This document shows positions 62,942 through 64,000 of a DNA stretch of 64,000 bases, in pieces (position 1 is the first letter of the stretch; each line of letters starts with the position of its first letter). The position numbers and the translations under genes are program-made. The notes beneath the pieces are model-generated. The model was not told the DNA's origin, did no database searches, and saw nothing but the letters and a program-made list of their open reading frames with translations. The DNA comes from Buchnera aphidicola (Sitobion avenae) (lineage in GTDB: Bacteria > Pseudomonadota > Gammaproteobacteria > Enterobacterales > Enterobacteriaceae), in assembly GCF_005082585.1 (NCBI RefSeq), contig NZ_CP034855.1, positions 310,001 through 374,000 of the forward strand. The letters are read 5' to 3'.

Positions 62942-62975
62942 CTCATAAAGAATATTATTATTTATTCTTTATGAG
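62942..62975. terminator. Perfect 13-bp hairpin between flgH and flgI
   Basis: CTCATAAAGAATA (62942-62954) and TATTCTTTATGAG (62963-62975) pair perfectly around an 8-nt loop. It starts 60 bp after the flgH stop in an unusually long 214-bp flgH-flgI gap. No pure T-run follows. It may end or stabilise the flgB-H transcript. Confidence 0.6.
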
Positions 62976-63096
62976 TAAAGATTAAATATGTTTAAAATAA
63001 CTAAAAAATATTTTTTTTTAAATTTTAATATTTATTAAAAATAATATGATTATATACTATGACACTTTTTAAAAAACACATCAATAAAGGTTTTTT

Positions 63097-64000
63097 ATGT
63101 TTAAAAAAATATTATTGTTAATAAAATCAATTATTTTTATTTGCGTGAGTTGTTCATCGTCTTTGCATGCTGAAAAGATACGTGATTTAACCAGTATTCA
63201 AGGAATTCGAGATAACCCGCTTATCGGTTATGGTTTAATAGTTGGTTTAGATGGAACGGGTGATCAATCAACACAAACTCCTTTTACTAATCAATCATTA
63301 AATAACATGTTGTCGCAATTAGGTGTTAGTATTCATTCAGAAACTAATATGCATATAAAAAATGTAGCTGCAGTAATAGTTACAGCAAATCTACCTCCGT
63401 TTAGTCATACAGGTGAAAAAATAGATGTGGTCGTTTCATCTATAGGTAATGCTAAAAGTCTTAAGGGAGGAACACTTTTAATGACTCCTTTAAAAGGCAC
63501 TGACAATCAAATCTATGCTATTGCTCAAGGTAATGTATTAGTTTCTGAGAAACTTAATAAAAAGGGTAAAATAAATTATATTAATTTAAACCAAGTCAAT
63601 TCTGGTAAAATTCATCGTGGTGCAACAATCGAACGTGAAATAAATAATAATTTTGGAACACAAAAAACAATTAATTTACAATTGAACGAAGAAAATTTTA
63701 GTACAGCACAACGTATGAGTGATATGATTAATGTAAAATATCCAGATACAGCTACTCCTATTGATTCTAAAACAGTACAATTAAGTACTTCAGCTAATAA
63801 TGATGTACAAGTGCATATGCTTTCTAATATTCAAGATATAGACATCTCATTACCATTAGAAGAAGCTAAAGTTGTGATAAATCCTCGTACTGGTTCTATT
63901 GTTGTTAACCAATCAGTAAAATTAAGATCATGTGTAGTTTCCAACGGAAATACATCGATCATAATAAATCAAATTAAAAATAAAAAAAGAGATCTATATT
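63097..64000 (+). CDS. flgI: Flagellar P-ring protein FlgI (3' end cut off)
   Basis: FlgI forms the periplasmic P ring with help from FlgA. The frame starts at 63097 after AAAGG and stays open for 301 codons to the window edge; E. coli FlgI has 365, so roughly 65 residues are missing. A signal peptide (about 1-25, ending near SLHA) precedes EKIRDLTSIQGIRDNPLIGYGLIVGLDGTGDQ, then NVAAVIVTANLPPF, VVVSSIGNAKSLKGGTLLMTPLKG and EAKVVINPRTGSIVV. It lies 214 bp after flgH and may have its own promoter. Confidence 0.97.
   Translation, partial: MFKKILLLIKSIIFICVSCSSSLHAEKIRDLTSIQGIRDNPLIGYGLIVGLDGTGDQSTQTPFTNQSLNNMLSQLGVSIHSETNMHIKNVAAVIVTANLPPFSHTGEKIDVVVSSIGNAKSLKGGTLLMTPLKGTDNQIYAIAQGNVLVSEKLNKKGKINYINLNQVNSGKIHRGATIEREINNNFGTQKTINLQLNEENFSTAQRMSDMINVKYPDTATPIDSKTVQLSTSANNDVQVHMLSNIQDIDISLPLEEAKVVINPRTGSIVVNQSVKLRSCVVSNGNTSIIINQIKNKKRDLY

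Overview
The window is a piece of the chromosome of Buchnera aphidicola, the obligate aphid endosymbiont. The DNA is extremely AT-rich. Nearly every gene is recognisable as an enterobacterial (E. coli-like) orthologue of close to full length. Intergenic DNA is eroded, there are no mobile elements, CRISPR arrays or phage genes, and many E. coli operons survive with members cleanly missing. Presence of bioA/bioB/bioD and a hook-basal-body cluster fits Buchnera from a typical aphid host; I cannot fix the host from sequence alone.

Layout. 1-5.8 kb: suhB (3' end cut by the window edge, minus strand), then rlmN, ispG, hisS, glyA. 5.8-10.3 kb: biotin genes bioD, bioB, bioA (bioF and bioC absent) and pgl. 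10.4-16.4 kb: a shortened mfd, then the lipoprotein exporter lolCDE. 16.5-28.7 kb: gapA, fldA, phrB, ybgI, sucAB, gpmA, pfkA, a frameshifted glpF, tpiA. 28.8-35.5 kb (minus strand): serS-serC-aroA-cmk-rpsA-ihfB, with cmk interrupted by a frameshift at a poly(A) tract. 35.8-45.5 kb: trxB, infA, aspS, znuBC (no znuA), pykA, zwf, htpX. 45.8-51.8 kb: cspC, yoaE, tsaB, minCDE, rsmC. 51.8-53.3 kb: tRNA-Leu(UAA), tRNA-Cys(GCA), tRNA-Ser(UGA) and ompA. 53.4-64 kb: murJ, pyrC, then the flagellar cluster flgN, flgA and flgBCDEFGH plus the first part of flgI (cut by the right edge).

How the genes fit together. Glycolysis (gapA, gpmA, pfkA, tpiA, pykA) and the oxidative pentose phosphate entry (zwf, pgl) sit beside a lone 2-oxoglutarate dehydrogenase (sucAB) without neighbouring TCA genes. 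serC, aroA and glyA serve amino-acid and one-carbon metabolism. Three Fe-S enzymes in the window (RlmN, IspG, BioB) belong to families reduced by flavodoxin, which fldA supplies. The flagellar genes build a rod and hook; no flagellin or FlgM is seen here.

The most interesting signals are of reductive evolution in progress. SuhB has lost most metal ligands of its phosphatase site while the frame stays open. cmk and glpF are each out of frame by one base at A9/A10 runs, a pattern compatible with rescue by RNA-polymerase slippage. SucB has lost the core of its E3-binding domain motif. Transporter and exporter systems persist without their usual periplasmic partners at the syntenic sites (ZnuBC without ZnuA, LolCDE without LolA). 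Several strong intergenic inverted repeats are also present. I found no candidate for a wholly new multigene system; this is a conserved reduced genome.
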